Positions 26,912-35,353 of a stretch of 42,963 bases of DNA are shown here, in pieces; position 1 is the stretch's first letter; the number at the start of each line of letters is the position of its first letter. A model generated the notes under the pieces. The model was given only the letters and a program-made list of their open reading frames with translations, was not told the origin of the DNA and ran no database searches. The position numbers and the translations under genes are program-made. Origin of the DNA: Sphingomonas bacterium (lineage in GTDB: Bacteria > Pseudomonadota > Alphaproteobacteria > Sphingomonadales > Sphingomonadaceae); assembly GCF_028292965.1 (NCBI RefSeq), contig NZ_JAQGLG010000122.1, forward strand, positions 1 through 42,963. Direction: 5' to 3'.

Positions 26912-27259
26912 ATGAAGATGAAGTTTGTCGGCCTTGGGGTGGTCGCCTTTTCAGCTCTGTTCCTCGCCAGCGGTGCCGAGGCGCAGTGTCGCGACGGCAA
27001 GAACCGCCGGATCAAGATTATCAACGACACGACTTTTTCGATGCGTGAGCTTTATGGCTCGAACGTCGGCGCGGATTCCTGACAGGAAGACGTGCTCGGC
27101 CGAAAGGTGTTGGGCCCGGGCCAGACCGTCACGGTCAATTTCGACGACGGCACCTGCTATTGCAGCTTCGACCTGAAGGCGGTGTTCTCGGACGATACTT
27201 CGACGATCCGTCGCAGCTTCAATGTGTGCAGTGAGACGGCCTGGCGCATTCACGAGTGA
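26912..27259 (+). pseudogene. Small exported protein interrupted by an in-frame TGA
   Basis: From ATG 26912 the frame gives a signal peptide (MKMKFVGLGVVAFSALFLASGAEA) and then CRDGKNRRIKIINDTTFSMR, LYGSNVGADS. It stops at TGA 27080-27082 and reads on in the same frame as QEDVLGRKVLGPGQTVTVNF, DDGTCYCSFDLKAVFSDDT and NVCSETAWRIHE to TGA 27257. The continuous coding character across the stop, with four cysteines and a good terminator after the second stop, indicates a recent nonsense change, probably TGG (Trp) to TGA. Related small secreted proteins exist in sphingomonads; their function is unknown to me. A sequencing error is the alternative. Confidence 0.75.
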
Positions 27260-27270
27260 AGCAAAGTTCC

Positions 27271-27296
27271 GCCCGACCGGGAGCGGACGGGCTTTT
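27271..27296 (+). terminator. Rho-independent terminator
   Basis: GCCCG (27271-27275) pairs with CGGGC (27288-27292), and CCG with CGG inside across an A-A mismatch around a 4-nt loop; T4 follows. It is placed directly after the second stop of the broken small exported gene. Confidence 0.75.
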
Positions 27297-27299
27297 CAT

Positions 27300-27869
27300 T
27301 CACCGTACATAGGCGTCGATCAACGCGCCGACATAATCTGGATCGCGTCCGGTCAGCTCGGGCGCGATCTTCGCGCGTGCCTGGGTACGCGTCACCGGTG
27401 TGCCGTAGATGAAACCATAGACCGGGTAGGTGGTGCTGCCGAGCCCGTCCATGTCGCGATACCACACCCTGACCGCGCTCCAGTCGCCGTCGGCCGACAT
27501 ATCGGTCAGCGTCACGTCCTGCTCGGCATGGCCGCGCTCGCCGTCGATCCGCGACCAGTTGGCATGGGTCACCATCACCACGCGCGAGGTGACCACGCGG
27601 CTGATTACCGCGACATGGCCGAGCGGCAGGCGTGCGCTGCGTGCAAACACGATCACCGCGCCGACCCTCGGCTCATAGCCGCGGCGATAATGGCCCTCGG
27701 CCTGGTCCCACCAGGTCCAGGCATCGCCATAGATCTGGATGCCCGACGCGGCACGCGCGAACGGCACGCACTCGCCGACATAATCGAGCAGCGATGTTGC
27801 CTGGGCTGGCGCGGTTGCCAGTGCAAGCGCGGCAAGGGCGATGGAAAGACGCGGATACACAACACGCAT
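27300..27869 (-). CDS. Exported CHAP-domain protein
   Basis: Predicted periplasmic cysteine amidase or peptidase acting on peptidoglycan. After a signal peptide (MRVVYPRLSIALAALALATAPAQA), the CHAP domain shows its Cys in YVGECVPFARAASG, the WTWWDQAEGHYRRG segment, RVGAVIVFAR, His in LPLGHVAVISRVV and Asn in VTHANWSR. The length is 189 aa with no extra domain. The substrate is unknown. It lies between two plus-strand genes and is monocistronic. Confidence 0.9.
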   Translation of the reverse strand: MRVVYPRLSIALAALALATAPAQATSLLDYVGECVPFARAASGIQIYGDAWTWWDQAEGHYRRGYEPRVGAVIVFARSARLPLGHVAVISRVVTSRVVMVTHANWSRIDGERGHAEQDVTLTDMSADGDWSAVRVWYRDMDGLGSTTYPVYGFIYGTPVTRTQARAKIAPELTGRDPDYVGALIDAYVR

Positions 27870-27956
27870 GCTGGCGCGGTAGCGTGCGAGGCGTGACCGC
27901 GCCGTTGCCCGCCGCGGTTAATCCGTTGGAAACCAAGCTGCTGTAACGCCTGCGTT

Positions 27957-29357
27957 ATGAAGATGAGTCCCGTTGCCGCGGTGGACGCGCACTATGTCGA
28001 CGCCGCCGCACGGCAGTCGGGTGAACTCGCGATCGGCTGCACCGATGCCGCCGGCCAGATTCGCGCCGTTGCCGACAGCATTGCCGGCCAGACCGCAGTG
28101 CTCGAGGAACTCCGCACCGTCCTCGCTGCGCTCGAGGAAGATCAGCGCCAGGTTGCTCATGCGACTTCCGAGGCGCGCGCGCTATCCGAAAACGCCCGCC
28201 GTCGGCTCGACTCGAGCGGCGCGACGATCGCGGTGTCGATTGCCGAATTCGTCGAACTGACCGCATTGGTCGCGCGGCTCGGCACCAAGATCACCAGTTT
28301 TGCCGGCGCGATGACCCAGGTTCGTCGCACCACCCAGACGATCGACGACATCGCCCGCACCACCAAGATGCTCGCGCTGAATGCGGCAATCGAGGCGCAG
28401 CGCGCCGGTGATGCGGGCCGATCCTTCGCGGTGGTGGCCGACGAGATCAAGAAGCTGTCGCGTGACACCCAGGCCGCGACCGACGAGATCAGCATGACCG
28501 TCTCGCTGCTGTCCGACGAGGCCGAGGCGTTCGCCGAGGAAGTCGGCATCGGCGTCGAGCGCGGGCGTGACGCCGAACGCGGTTTCACCGTTGCCACGGA
28601 TACCTTCGCCGAGGTCACCCGGCTGGTGCAGGATGTCGACCGCCAGGCGGACGATATCGCACGCTCGACCAGCCTGATCCATGACGGTGTGTGCCGGCTG
28701 GGTGACGAACTCGACGGCTTCTCCAACGCCGCCCAGGCCAATAGCGGGCGGCTCGGCGACGCTCACGACCGCATGGTCTCGCTCGAGGCGCAGGCACATG
28801 GCGTGCTCGATACGTTGGTCCATTCCGGGCTGGAAACTGCCGATCGCGCTTTTGTCGATGCGGCGATCGGCTGGCGGGATAAGGTCATGGCACTGACGGA
28901 AACCGCGCTGGCAAATGGCAAGCTGGACGAGGCCGCGCTGTTCGACACGCAGTACCGCCCCATTGCCGGTTCGAACCCGCCGCGTTTCGACACCGCGCTC
29001 AACAGCTTCGCCGATGCTGCGTGGCGCCCGCTGCTCGACCAGATCATCGGCTCGCTGCCCGGCATCGTGTCGACCGCGGCGACCGACCTCAACGGTTATT
29101 TGCCGACGCACACCACCCAGTATAGCCGCACCCCGATCGGTGACCCGGTCCATGATGCCGCCTATTGCCGCAACCGCCGCATCTTCTCCGACGCGACCGA
29201 CGCCATTGCCAAGAAAAGCACCAAGCCGTTCCACATCGCAGTGTTCCGCCGCGACCGCGACGATGGTGGCTACACGGTTGTACGCAACGTCTATGTCCCG
29301 ATGATCATTCGCGGCCGGCGCTGGGGCGATCTGGAAATCGCCTACAGCATCGACTGA
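27957..29357 (+). CDS. Soluble methyl-accepting chemotaxis-type receptor
   Basis: This is a 466-aa protein with no transmembrane helix. The MCP signalling hairpin is at about residues 130-165 ([20 protein letters not shown], then [19 protein letters not shown]), flanked by long coiled coils. The C-terminal 170 residues form a separate domain ([37 protein letters not shown] segments, [13 protein letters not shown] and [20 protein letters not shown]) that looks like a Cache/PAS-type sensor. So the sensor is at the C-terminus and the receptor is cytoplasmic. The ligand is unknown. The start is weakly marked; an ATG two codons later is possible. No che genes are nearby. Confidence 0.88.
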   Translation: MKMSPVAAVDAHYVDAAARQSGELAIGCTDAAGQIRAVADSIAGQTAVLEELRTVLAALEEDQRQVAHATSEARALSENARRRLDSSGATIAVSIAEFVELTALVARLGTKITSFAGAMTQVRRTTQTIDDIARTTKMLALNAAIEAQRAGDAGRSFAVVADEIKKLSRDTQAATDEISMTVSLLSDEAEAFAEEVGIGVERGRDAERGFTVATDTFAEVTRLVQDVDRQADDIARSTSLIHDGVCRLGDELDGFSNAAQANSGRLGDAHDRMVSLEAQAHGVLDTLVHSGLETADRAFVDAAIGWRDKVMALTETALANGKLDEAALFDTQYRPIAGSNPPRFDTALNSFADAAWRPLLDQIIGSLPGIVSTAATDLNGYLPTHTTQYSRTPIGDPVHDAAYCRNRRIFSDATDAIAKKSTKPFHIAVFRRDRDDGGYTVVRNVYVPMIIRGRRWGDLEIAYSID

Positions 29358-29364
29358 AGGCGGC

Positions 29365-30222
29365 TCAGGGCCGCTGGTTACCCTGCCGCTTGGCCATGAA
29401 GGCCAGCCGCTCGAACAGCATCACGTCCTGCTCGTTCTTGAGCAGCGCGCCGTGCAGCGGCGGGATCGCCTTGGTCGGGTCGCGGTTCTGGAGCACTTCC
29501 AGCGGCATGTCCTCGTGCAGCAGCAGCTTTAGCCAGTCGAGCAACTCGCTGGTCGATGGCTTCTTCTTCAGGCCCGGCACCTCGCGCACGTCATAGAAGA
29601 TATCCATCGCCTTGTTGACGAGGATCTTCTGGATGCCGGGGAAGTGCACGTCGACGATCGCCTGCATCGTGTCCCGGTCGGGAAACTTGATATAGTGGAA
29701 GAAACAGCGGCGCAGGAACGCGTCGGGCAGTTCCTTCTCGTTGTTCGAGGTGATCACCACGATCGGCCGCTCCGCCGCGCGCACCGTCTCCTTGGTCTCG
29801 TAGACATGGAATTCCATGCGATCGAGCTCCTGGAGCAGGTCGTTGGGGAACTCGATATCGGCCTTGTCGATCTCGTCGATCAGCAGCACCGGCACTTCGG
29901 GGGCGGTGAACGCCTCCCACAATTTGCCGCGGCGGATGTAGTTGGAGATGTCGTGCACGCGCGCGTCGCCGAGCTGTCCGTCGCGCAACCGCGCCACCGC
30001 GTCATATTCGTACAGGCCCTGCTGCGCCTTTGTGGTCGACTTGACGTTCCATTCGATCAACGGCGCGTTCACCGCCTTGGCGATCTCATAGGCCAGCACG
30101 GTCTTGCCCGTGCCGGGCTCGCCCTTGACGAGGAGCGGGCGGCGCAAGGTCACGGCAGCGTTGACCGCGACCTTCAGATCGTCGGTCGCGACATAGCTTT
30201 GCGTGCCCTCGAAGCGCTTCAT
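29365..30222 (-). CDS. MoxR-family AAA+ ATPase
   Basis: This is a 285-aa ATPase with Walker A GEPGTGKT (residues about 36-43), Walker B VLLIDEIDKAD, sensor 1 VITSNNEKELPDAFLRRCFF and the arginine finger within it. MoxR ATPases act with VWA-domain partners as chaperone-like remodelling pairs. The likely partner is the CoxE-like gene at 25524-26702, separated here by a broken gene, a CHAP protein and a chemoreceptor. It ends 7 bp from the convergent chemoreceptor gene. Confidence 0.93.
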   Translation of the reverse strand: MKRFEGTQSYVATDDLKVAVNAAVTLRRPLLVKGEPGTGKTVLAYEIAKAVNAPLIEWNVKSTTKAQQGLYEYDAVARLRDGQLGDARVHDISNYIRRGKLWEAFTAPEVPVLLIDEIDKADIEFPNDLLQELDRMEFHVYETKETVRAAERPIVVITSNNEKELPDAFLRRCFFHYIKFPDRDTMQAIVDVHFPGIQKILVNKAMDIFYDVREVPGLKKKPSTSELLDWLKLLLHEDMPLEVLQNRDPTKAIPPLHGALLKNEQDVMLFERLAFMAKRQGNQRP

Positions 30223-30392
30223 CCCGTGAAATCCCGTTTCATTTGAAAATCGGATTTGGGGATAGAGGGATTATGTCGGCCTGTGCAAGCGCCGGTTGCC
30301 GCTTCCGTCGGGCAAGATGTTACGGTTTTGCCGTTCACGACTGTCTTAACAGCATAGGCGCGCAAACGGCGTCACCGGGGAGGGGCCTTGAT

Positions 30393-31481
30393 ATGCAGGC
30401 GGGTGCTTGTCGTGCATGCGTCGCCAGACACCGTCCGTCGATGCGGCGGATCGCAAAGCCGGTCGGCCTTTTCGTCGGCGCGCTGTCGATGGCGCTTGGG
30501 GTCGCGACCATGCCTGTCGCCGCCCGCGCGGAGTCGGGTGAGCCGCTCCGGCTCGTCCGCACGATCCCCTTGCCCGATCTGAACGGCCGTATCGACCACC
30601 TTTCGGTCGATGTGAAAGGCCGACGCATTTTCCTCGCCGCGCTGGAGAAGAACACGGTCGAGGTGGTCGATCTCGAGGCCGGCGCGGTGGTGCGCAGCCT
30701 GACGGGGTTCGCGAAACCCCAGGGCGTCTTCTATCTCGATACGATCGGCAGGCTGTTCGTCGCCAGCGGCAAGGACGGTGCGATCAGGGCCTTCGATGGC
30801 CGCGCCCTGCGCCCGACGCTTATGGCCAAGGTTTCGCTGGGTGCCGACGCGATCGGCTACGACCCGAAAAGGAACGAGATCTATATCGGCTCGGGCGGTG
30901 GCGACGCCGGCGCGGTGCGCGGCGATCTGACGATCTTCGACGCGGCCAGCCTGCGCCAGGTCGCGGCACTCTCCACGGACGCGCACGCCGGCGGCAGCGT
31001 GGCGCAAGCGCGCGGCAAACGCGTGTTCGTGCTGGTGCCGGAAAAGGGCGAGGTGGTGGTGTTGGATCGCGACACTCACGGCATCCTTGCGACATGGGCG
31101 GTGCCGGGCATCGAAAAAGACGTCGCGCTCGCGCTCGATGAGAAGAACCACCGGCTGTTCCTCGGCGTGCGCACGCCCGCCAGCATCGTCGTGCTGAACA
31201 GCGACACCGGCGCGACGGTCGCCAGCATTGCCACGGCGGCGACGCTGGATGGGCTGTCGTTCGACGCCGCGACACGGCGAATCTACACGACCGGGGGCGA
31301 GGGTTTCCTCGACGTCACCCAGCAGATCGACGCCGATCATTACCGGCAGGTGGCACATATCCCGACCGGCCCGGTCGCGCGGACCTCGCTGTTCGTGCCG
31401 GCATGGAAGCAACTGTTCGTCGCCGTGCCGCGCGACAAGGACCGGGGCGCGGAGTTGCGCGTGTTCCAGGTCATGCCCTGA
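30393..31481 (+). CDS. Exported YncE-like beta-propeller protein (copy 1)
   Basis: Predicted exported 362-aa protein. A long positively charged n-region and hydrophobic core (VGLFVGALSMALGVATMPVA) end near ARA. Repeated beta-propeller blades follow, such as GRIDHLSVDVKGRRIFLAAL, NTVEVVDLEAGAVV, KPQGVFYLDTIGRLFVASG and TRRIYTTGGEGFLDV, the pattern of YncE/cytochrome d1-like seven-bladed propellers. ATG 30393 is chosen because GGGGAGGGG precedes it; ATG 30441 (MRRIAKPVG) is the alternative. Binding partner unknown. A paralogue follows after 31 bp. Confidence 0.85.
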   Translation: MQAGACRACVARHRPSMRRIAKPVGLFVGALSMALGVATMPVAARAESGEPLRLVRTIPLPDLNGRIDHLSVDVKGRRIFLAALEKNTVEVVDLEAGAVVRSLTGFAKPQGVFYLDTIGRLFVASGKDGAIRAFDGRALRPTLMAKVSLGADAIGYDPKRNEIYIGSGGGDAGAVRGDLTIFDAASLRQVAALSTDAHAGGSVAQARGKRVFVLVPEKGEVVVLDRDTHGILATWAVPGIEKDVALALDEKNHRLFLGVRTPASIVVLNSDTGATVASIATAATLDGLSFDAATRRIYTTGGEGFLDVTQQIDADHYRQVAHIPTGPVARTSLFVPAWKQLFVAVPRDKDRGAELRVFQVMP

Positions 31482-31512
31482 TTTCCATCACCTGACGGAC
31501 GGAGACATCGGA

Positions 31513-32553
31513 ATGAAATTCATCATCAAGAAGCCGGCCCGCTCGCTCATCACGGCGATCCTCGTCACCGGCGCCATCGCGATTCTCGGCTCGGCCGGGC
31601 CGGCGCAGGAACGCGAGGCGCCGCCGCTGCGGCTGGTGCAGGAAATCCCGCTGTCAGGCGTGCAGGGCCGGCTCGACCATTTCACGATCGACCCGAAGCG
31701 CAAACGGGTGATTTTTTCCGGCCTCGGCAATGACAGCGTGCAGGTGGTCGACGCCTTTGCCGGGCGGCAGATCCGCCAGATCGACGGCCTCTCGCAACCC
31801 CAAGGCACCCTTTATGTGCCCGAGACCGACACGCTCTACGTCGCCAACGCCGCGGATGGCCATGTCAACATCTACAACGGCACGACCTTCGTGCTGATCA
31901 GGCAGATCGATTTCGGCACGGGGTCCGATCCCGACAATCTGCGCTACGATGCGGCGGCGAAGAGGGTCTATCTCGGTTATGGCGAAGGCGCGATCGGCGC
32001 GATCGATGCCGCCACCAACGCCCGTATCGGCACTGACTTCAAGTTCGAGGGCCATCCGGAAGGATTCCAGCTCGAAAGGAATGGCTCCCATATCTTCGTC
32101 AACATCGCCGACGGCAAAGTGGTCAGGGTCATCGACCGCCGGACCGGCAAGATGGTCGATTGGACGCTGCCGGCGGGCCACGCCGCCAACTTCCCGATGG
32201 TGCTCGACGAGGCCAATCGGCGGGTGATCATCGGCACGCGCAAGCCGTCGCGCATCACCGTCCTCAATATGGACAGCGGCGCGATCGTCGCCAGCCTGCC
32301 CTGCACCGGCGACATGGACGACATCTTCTTCGATGCCGATCGCAAGCGCATCTACGTCGCCGGCGGCGAGGGTTATATCAGTGTCTTCCAGCAGACCGAC
32401 GCGGATCACTACAAGGATATGGGCAAGATCGCGAGCGCGCTCGGTGCACGCACCGGTGTCTGGTATGTGGCGCGCGATCGTCTCTATGTCGCGGCACCGT
32501 CGGCGGGCGGACTCGGCGCACGTCTGCTGGTGTTTGAAGCGCAGTCGGACTGA
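31513..32553 (+). CDS. Exported YncE-like beta-propeller protein (copy 2)
   Basis: This 346-aa paralogue of the upstream gene has a signal peptide (RSLITAILVTGAIAILGSAG) and the same blade order: LRLVQEIPLSGVQGRLDHF, NDSVQVVDAFAGRQI, QPQGTLYVPETDTLYVAN, RVYLGYGEGAIGAID and RKRIYVAGGEGYISVFQQTD. The pair arose by tandem duplication and has since diverged considerably. GGAGA precedes the ATG. Probably cotranscribed with copy 1. Function not known. Confidence 0.87.
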   Translation: MKFIIKKPARSLITAILVTGAIAILGSAGPAQEREAPPLRLVQEIPLSGVQGRLDHFTIDPKRKRVIFSGLGNDSVQVVDAFAGRQIRQIDGLSQPQGTLYVPETDTLYVANAADGHVNIYNGTTFVLIRQIDFGTGSDPDNLRYDAAAKRVYLGYGEGAIGAIDAATNARIGTDFKFEGHPEGFQLERNGSHIFVNIADGKVVRVIDRRTGKMVDWTLPAGHAANFPMVLDEANRRVIIGTRKPSRITVLNMDSGAIVASLPCTGDMDDIFFDADRKRIYVAGGEGYISVFQQTDADHYKDMGKIASALGARTGVWYVARDRLYVAAPSAGGLGARLLVFEAQSD

Positions 32554-32567
32554 CGTCTACGCGCTTC

Positions 32568-33248
32568 TCAGTGCCGGTCGCGTGCGCTGGCACGCGCCTC
32601 GAGCAAATCCCACAGGCCGCGGTGCTGCGCGAAGACCTGCTGCGCGCCGAACGCCATGGCGCGCTGCAGCGCAGACGAATCGGACAGCGCGGCAACGATC
32701 GTCGCCACCTCGATTTCGTCGGGCAACGCCATCGTCGGAGCGGTCACGCCGAAACGCGCTGCGGCGACATCCATTGCGTCGCGAAACGCGTACCAGTCGA
32801 TCACCAGCGCGATCGCCGCGCCCGTCGCGCAGCCAGCGCGATCGGAATGGGCGAGCATATCGAAGGCATGGCGCTGTGCGACCAGCGCGGCATCGGTCTC
32901 GGCCTGGCCCGGCGTCGAGGGCAGGGGCCCCGCAGCGGCGGTCAGCGTGGCGAGATAGGCGCGCTCGGCGGCAAAGCCGTCGGTGGCGATCGCGATCCAC
33001 ACCGGCACGACGCCGTTCGCGCCCGGGGCTTCACTGCGGTGCCGCGTCGCCTCGTCGAACAGATCGGTGGTGCGTCCATGCACCGCGCAGATCGCATGGA
33101 CCGCGTCGGCCAGGTCACGCTGCGCCGCGCCATTGCGCGACAGGCGCACGAGATGGGGATGGCCCGCGCTGCCATCGGAGGCGGCCAGCGAGGCGATAAC
33201 GTCCCACCCTCCGCCAATGCCGCGCAACTGAGTCGATTCGAAAGCCAT
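32568..33248 (-). CDS. Uncharacterised cytoplasmic protein
   Basis: This is a 226-aa, mostly helical, alanine-rich protein without signal peptide or membrane segment. Features visible are RGIGGGWDVIASLAASDGSA, FDEATRHRSEAPGANGVVPV, and C-terminal helices around GAAIALVIDWYAFRDAMDVAA. A conserved His/Arg-rich middle (AQRHAFDMLAHSDRAGCATG) might be a site, but no known motif was recognised. It looks like a sphingomonad-restricted hypothetical. It is convergent with the second propeller gene, 14 bp apart. Confidence 0.75.
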   Translation of the reverse strand: MAFESTQLRGIGGGWDVIASLAASDGSAGHPHLVRLSRNGAAQRDLADAVHAICAVHGRTTDLFDEATRHRSEAPGANGVVPVWIAIATDGFAAERAYLATLTAAAGPLPSTPGQAETDAALVAQRHAFDMLAHSDRAGCATGAAIALVIDWYAFRDAMDVAAARFGVTAPTMALPDEIEVATIVAALSDSSALQRAMAFGAQQVFAQHRGLWDLLEARASARDRH

Positions 33249-33639
33249 CTATCCCCGACACCCCGAGCGAGCGACGCGAGAATTCGCGCGCACGATCGTT
33301 TCGCCGCAAGGAATATACCGAAGCGCGTAAAGACGTGGTGTAGAGGCAGTTAAGCCTGTCTAAACTTCCGCCGGTGCCTCCGCGTAACCGAACCCGGCGG
33401 CACGCTCGGGTTACATCCATTTCGGATTGATGATTGGCACGATGGTAACAGAGCCGGTGGTAACAGCGGCCTGCACATCGCGCCGCCCATCGGCGCGGGG
33501 CAATCCGGAGCCCCGGCGAACGGCTGGTCCCTTTTCGCCGGGGTTTCTTTTCCTCACATCCTGCCGATCGACGAACGGCCCGTCCCTTGCCGGGCACCAT
33601 GCCTTCCCATAGCATCGCCGCAAAACAGGGGCGGATGCG
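33249..33639. other. 391-bp intergenic region with orphan terminator
   Basis: No convincing coding region is seen. Short inverted repeats lie at 33384-33389/33409-33414 (GTAACC/GGTTAC), overlapping 33391-33396/33407-33412 (AACCCG/CGGGTT). A strong hairpin terminator (33511-33553) lies about 90 bp before the peptidase start, preceded by competing stems. See the separate terminator entry. Confidence 0.7.
33511..33553 (+). terminator. Strong terminator upstream of the M28 peptidase gene (attenuator-like)
   Basis: CCCCGGCGAA (33511-33520) pairs perfectly with TTCGCCGGGG (33534-33543) around a 13-nt loop and is followed by TTTCTTTTCC. It ends no plus-strand gene. Upstream, CGCGCCG (33479-33485) pairs with CGGCGCG (33491-33497). 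GGGGC (33497-33501) can pair with GCCCC (33510-33514), which would break both the first stem and the terminator. This is the 1:2 / 2:3 / 3:4 layout of an attenuator. A frame starting at ATG 33430 begins MIGTMVTEPVVTAACTSRR but has no stop before the terminator, so a leader peptide is doubtful. Confidence 0.6.
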
Positions 33640-35346
33640 ATGAACAGATATTGGGGCCTGCTGGCTGCCATTGCCGGGGCGATCATCCTGGCGATCATCG
33701 CAACGACTCCGCCCGCGCCGGCGCCGGCGACCGCAGCGGCGGCCGACTTTTCGGCAACGCGCGCCATGGTCGACGACCGCATCATCGCCCGCGCTCCGCA
33801 TCCGACCGGCAGCCCCGCCGATGCCGAGGTTCGCAGCTATCTGGTCGCACGCCTCCGGGCGATGGGGCTGGAAACATCCACGTCCGGCGGGACGATGAGC
33901 TCTAAAGCGGTGGAACGCCTTGATCTCTGGCGCGGGCATCCCGCGTCGCCGCCGCCCCTGACCAACGTGGTCGGCATCCTGCCGGGAAAAGACAGGTCGC
34001 TGCCGGCGGTGTTGCTGATGGCGCATCATGACAGCGTGTGGGGCTCGCCCGGTGCGGCCGACGACGGCGCCGGCGTGGCCTCAGCGCTGGAGACGATCCG
34101 CGCGATCAAGACGGCTGGCCAGCCGCCGCGCGACCTGATGGTGTTGTTCAGCGACGGCGAGGAACTCGGGCTGGAAGGCGCCAAGGCATTCTTTGCGAAT
34201 GATCCGCGCCGCACCCATGTCGGCGTGATCGTCAATATGGAGACGCGCGGCGGCGGCGGGCGCGCCTCGATGTTCGAAACCGGCAGCGACAATGGCGCGA
34301 TGACGACGCTGTTCGGGCAAGCCGTGCACCGTCCCGTCAGCACCTCGCTCAGCGTGTTCATCTACAAAAAGCTACCCAATTCCACTGATTATACCGTGGC
34401 GAAGGAACTCGGTTATCCGGGTTTCAACTTCGCCTTTATCGGCCGGCCGAGCCAATATCATTCCCCGAGCGCGACGCCCGACGCGCTCGATCAGGGCGCG
34501 GTGCAGGATATGGGGCGCCAGGTGCTCGACCTCACGCGCGCGCTGCTCGCCGCGCCGGCCTTGCCGGGCAAGGCGCCTGACCGCGTGTTCTTCGACGTGT
34601 TCGGCCTGTTCTTCGTCAGCTACGCGGCTTGGGTTGGCTGGATGCTGCTCGCAGTCGGCGCCATCGGTTATGGCGCGGCGACGTTCGACCGAGGACGGCT
34701 TGGCGATATCGGGCGCGGCGTCGCCATGACCTTGGCGCTGTTTGTCGGCGCGGGGTTGTTGCTGTTCGCGGTCAATTTCGTCTCGGGCGGATATGGCAGG
34801 GTCAATTATTACGACCGCCTCGCCGCCATTCCACGGCTCGAGGTCCAGGCGCTGTTGCTGTGCCTGGCGGCGGCGGCTTTGGTCTGGGGCCTGATCGCGG
34901 CTGCGCGGTCTGCCAGCGCCGGATTGACGGCCGGGATGGCGGTGCCGTTGCTCCTGCTCGGGCTGTTCGCGCAGGCGACGGCACCGACCGCCGCCTTCCC
35001 GATCATCGTCCCGCTATTTCTCGGCGGCGTGGCAATGGCGATCTGGCGCTTCTTCGGCGATCGCGTCGGCGTCGTGGCGAGCGTAATCGCGGCGATGCTG
35101 GGCGTCGGCTACATGATCGCGCTCAGCTGGCAGCTGATCCAGGCGGTAGGACCGGTCACGCCGATGGTCGTCGCGCTGCCGCTGGCGCTGGCGGCGGTGC
35201 TGGCCGCGCCGCTGGTACCGGCCATCGCGCGGGGCAGGGCCCTAAAGGCAGCGGGCTTGCTCGTCGTGCTTGCTCTGGCGATTGCGCTGTGGGTGCGGCT
35301 CGACGCGCTCGCGCCCAGCGTCGCGGTTTATAGTAGCGATCACTGA
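33640..35346 (+). CDS. M28-family metallopeptidase with C-terminal membrane domain
   Basis: This is a 568-aa protein. An N-terminal signal anchor (LLAAIAGAIILAIIATTPP) is followed by a co-catalytic zinc aminopeptidase domain. Ligands visible are AHHDSVWGSPGAADDGAGVA (about residues 127-146), Glu-Glu in FSDGEELGLEGAKAF (about 170) and YHSPSATPD (about 272). From about residue 325 the chain is a membrane domain of about eight helices. This layout recalls eukaryotic ER/vacuolar M28 proteins (Fxna/Pff1 type), with the peptidase facing the periplasm. Substrate unknown. It is preceded by an attenuator-like region and followed by a paired-hairpin repeat. Confidence 0.9.
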   Translation: MNRYWGLLAAIAGAIILAIIATTPPAPAPATAAAADFSATRAMVDDRIIARAPHPTGSPADAEVRSYLVARLRAMGLETSTSGGTMSSKAVERLDLWRGHPASPPPLTNVVGILPGKDRSLPAVLLMAHHDSVWGSPGAADDGAGVASALETIRAIKTAGQPPRDLMVLFSDGEELGLEGAKAFFANDPRRTHVGVIVNMETRGGGGRASMFETGSDNGAMTTLFGQAVHRPVSTSLSVFIYKKLPNSTDYTVAKELGYPGFNFAFIGRPSQYHSPSATPDALDQGAVQDMGRQVLDLTRALLAAPALPGKAPDRVFFDVFGLFFVSYAAWVGWMLLAVGAIGYGAATFDRGRLGDIGRGVAMTLALFVGAGLLLFAVNFVSGGYGRVNYYDRLAAIPRLEVQALLLCLAAAALVWGLIAAARSASAGLTAGMAVPLLLLGLFAQATAPTAAFPIIVPLFLGGVAMAIWRFFGDRVGVVASVIAAMLGVGYMIALSWQLIQAVGPVTPMVVALPLALAAVLAAPLVPAIARGRALKAAGLLVVLALAIALWVRLDALAPSVAVYSSDH

Positions 35347-35353
35347 TCACCCC

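Noticed and set aside
27080..27082. TGA as a selenocysteine codon
   Set aside because: No stem-loop resembling a bacterial selenocysteine insertion element was evident just downstream, and the surrounding sequence fits a lost Trp better.
33430..33612. A 60-codon leader-peptide gene before the terminator
   Set aside because: The frame has no stop before the hairpin and no clear ribosome-binding site, so it is not annotated as a gene; only the terminator and competing stems are reported.
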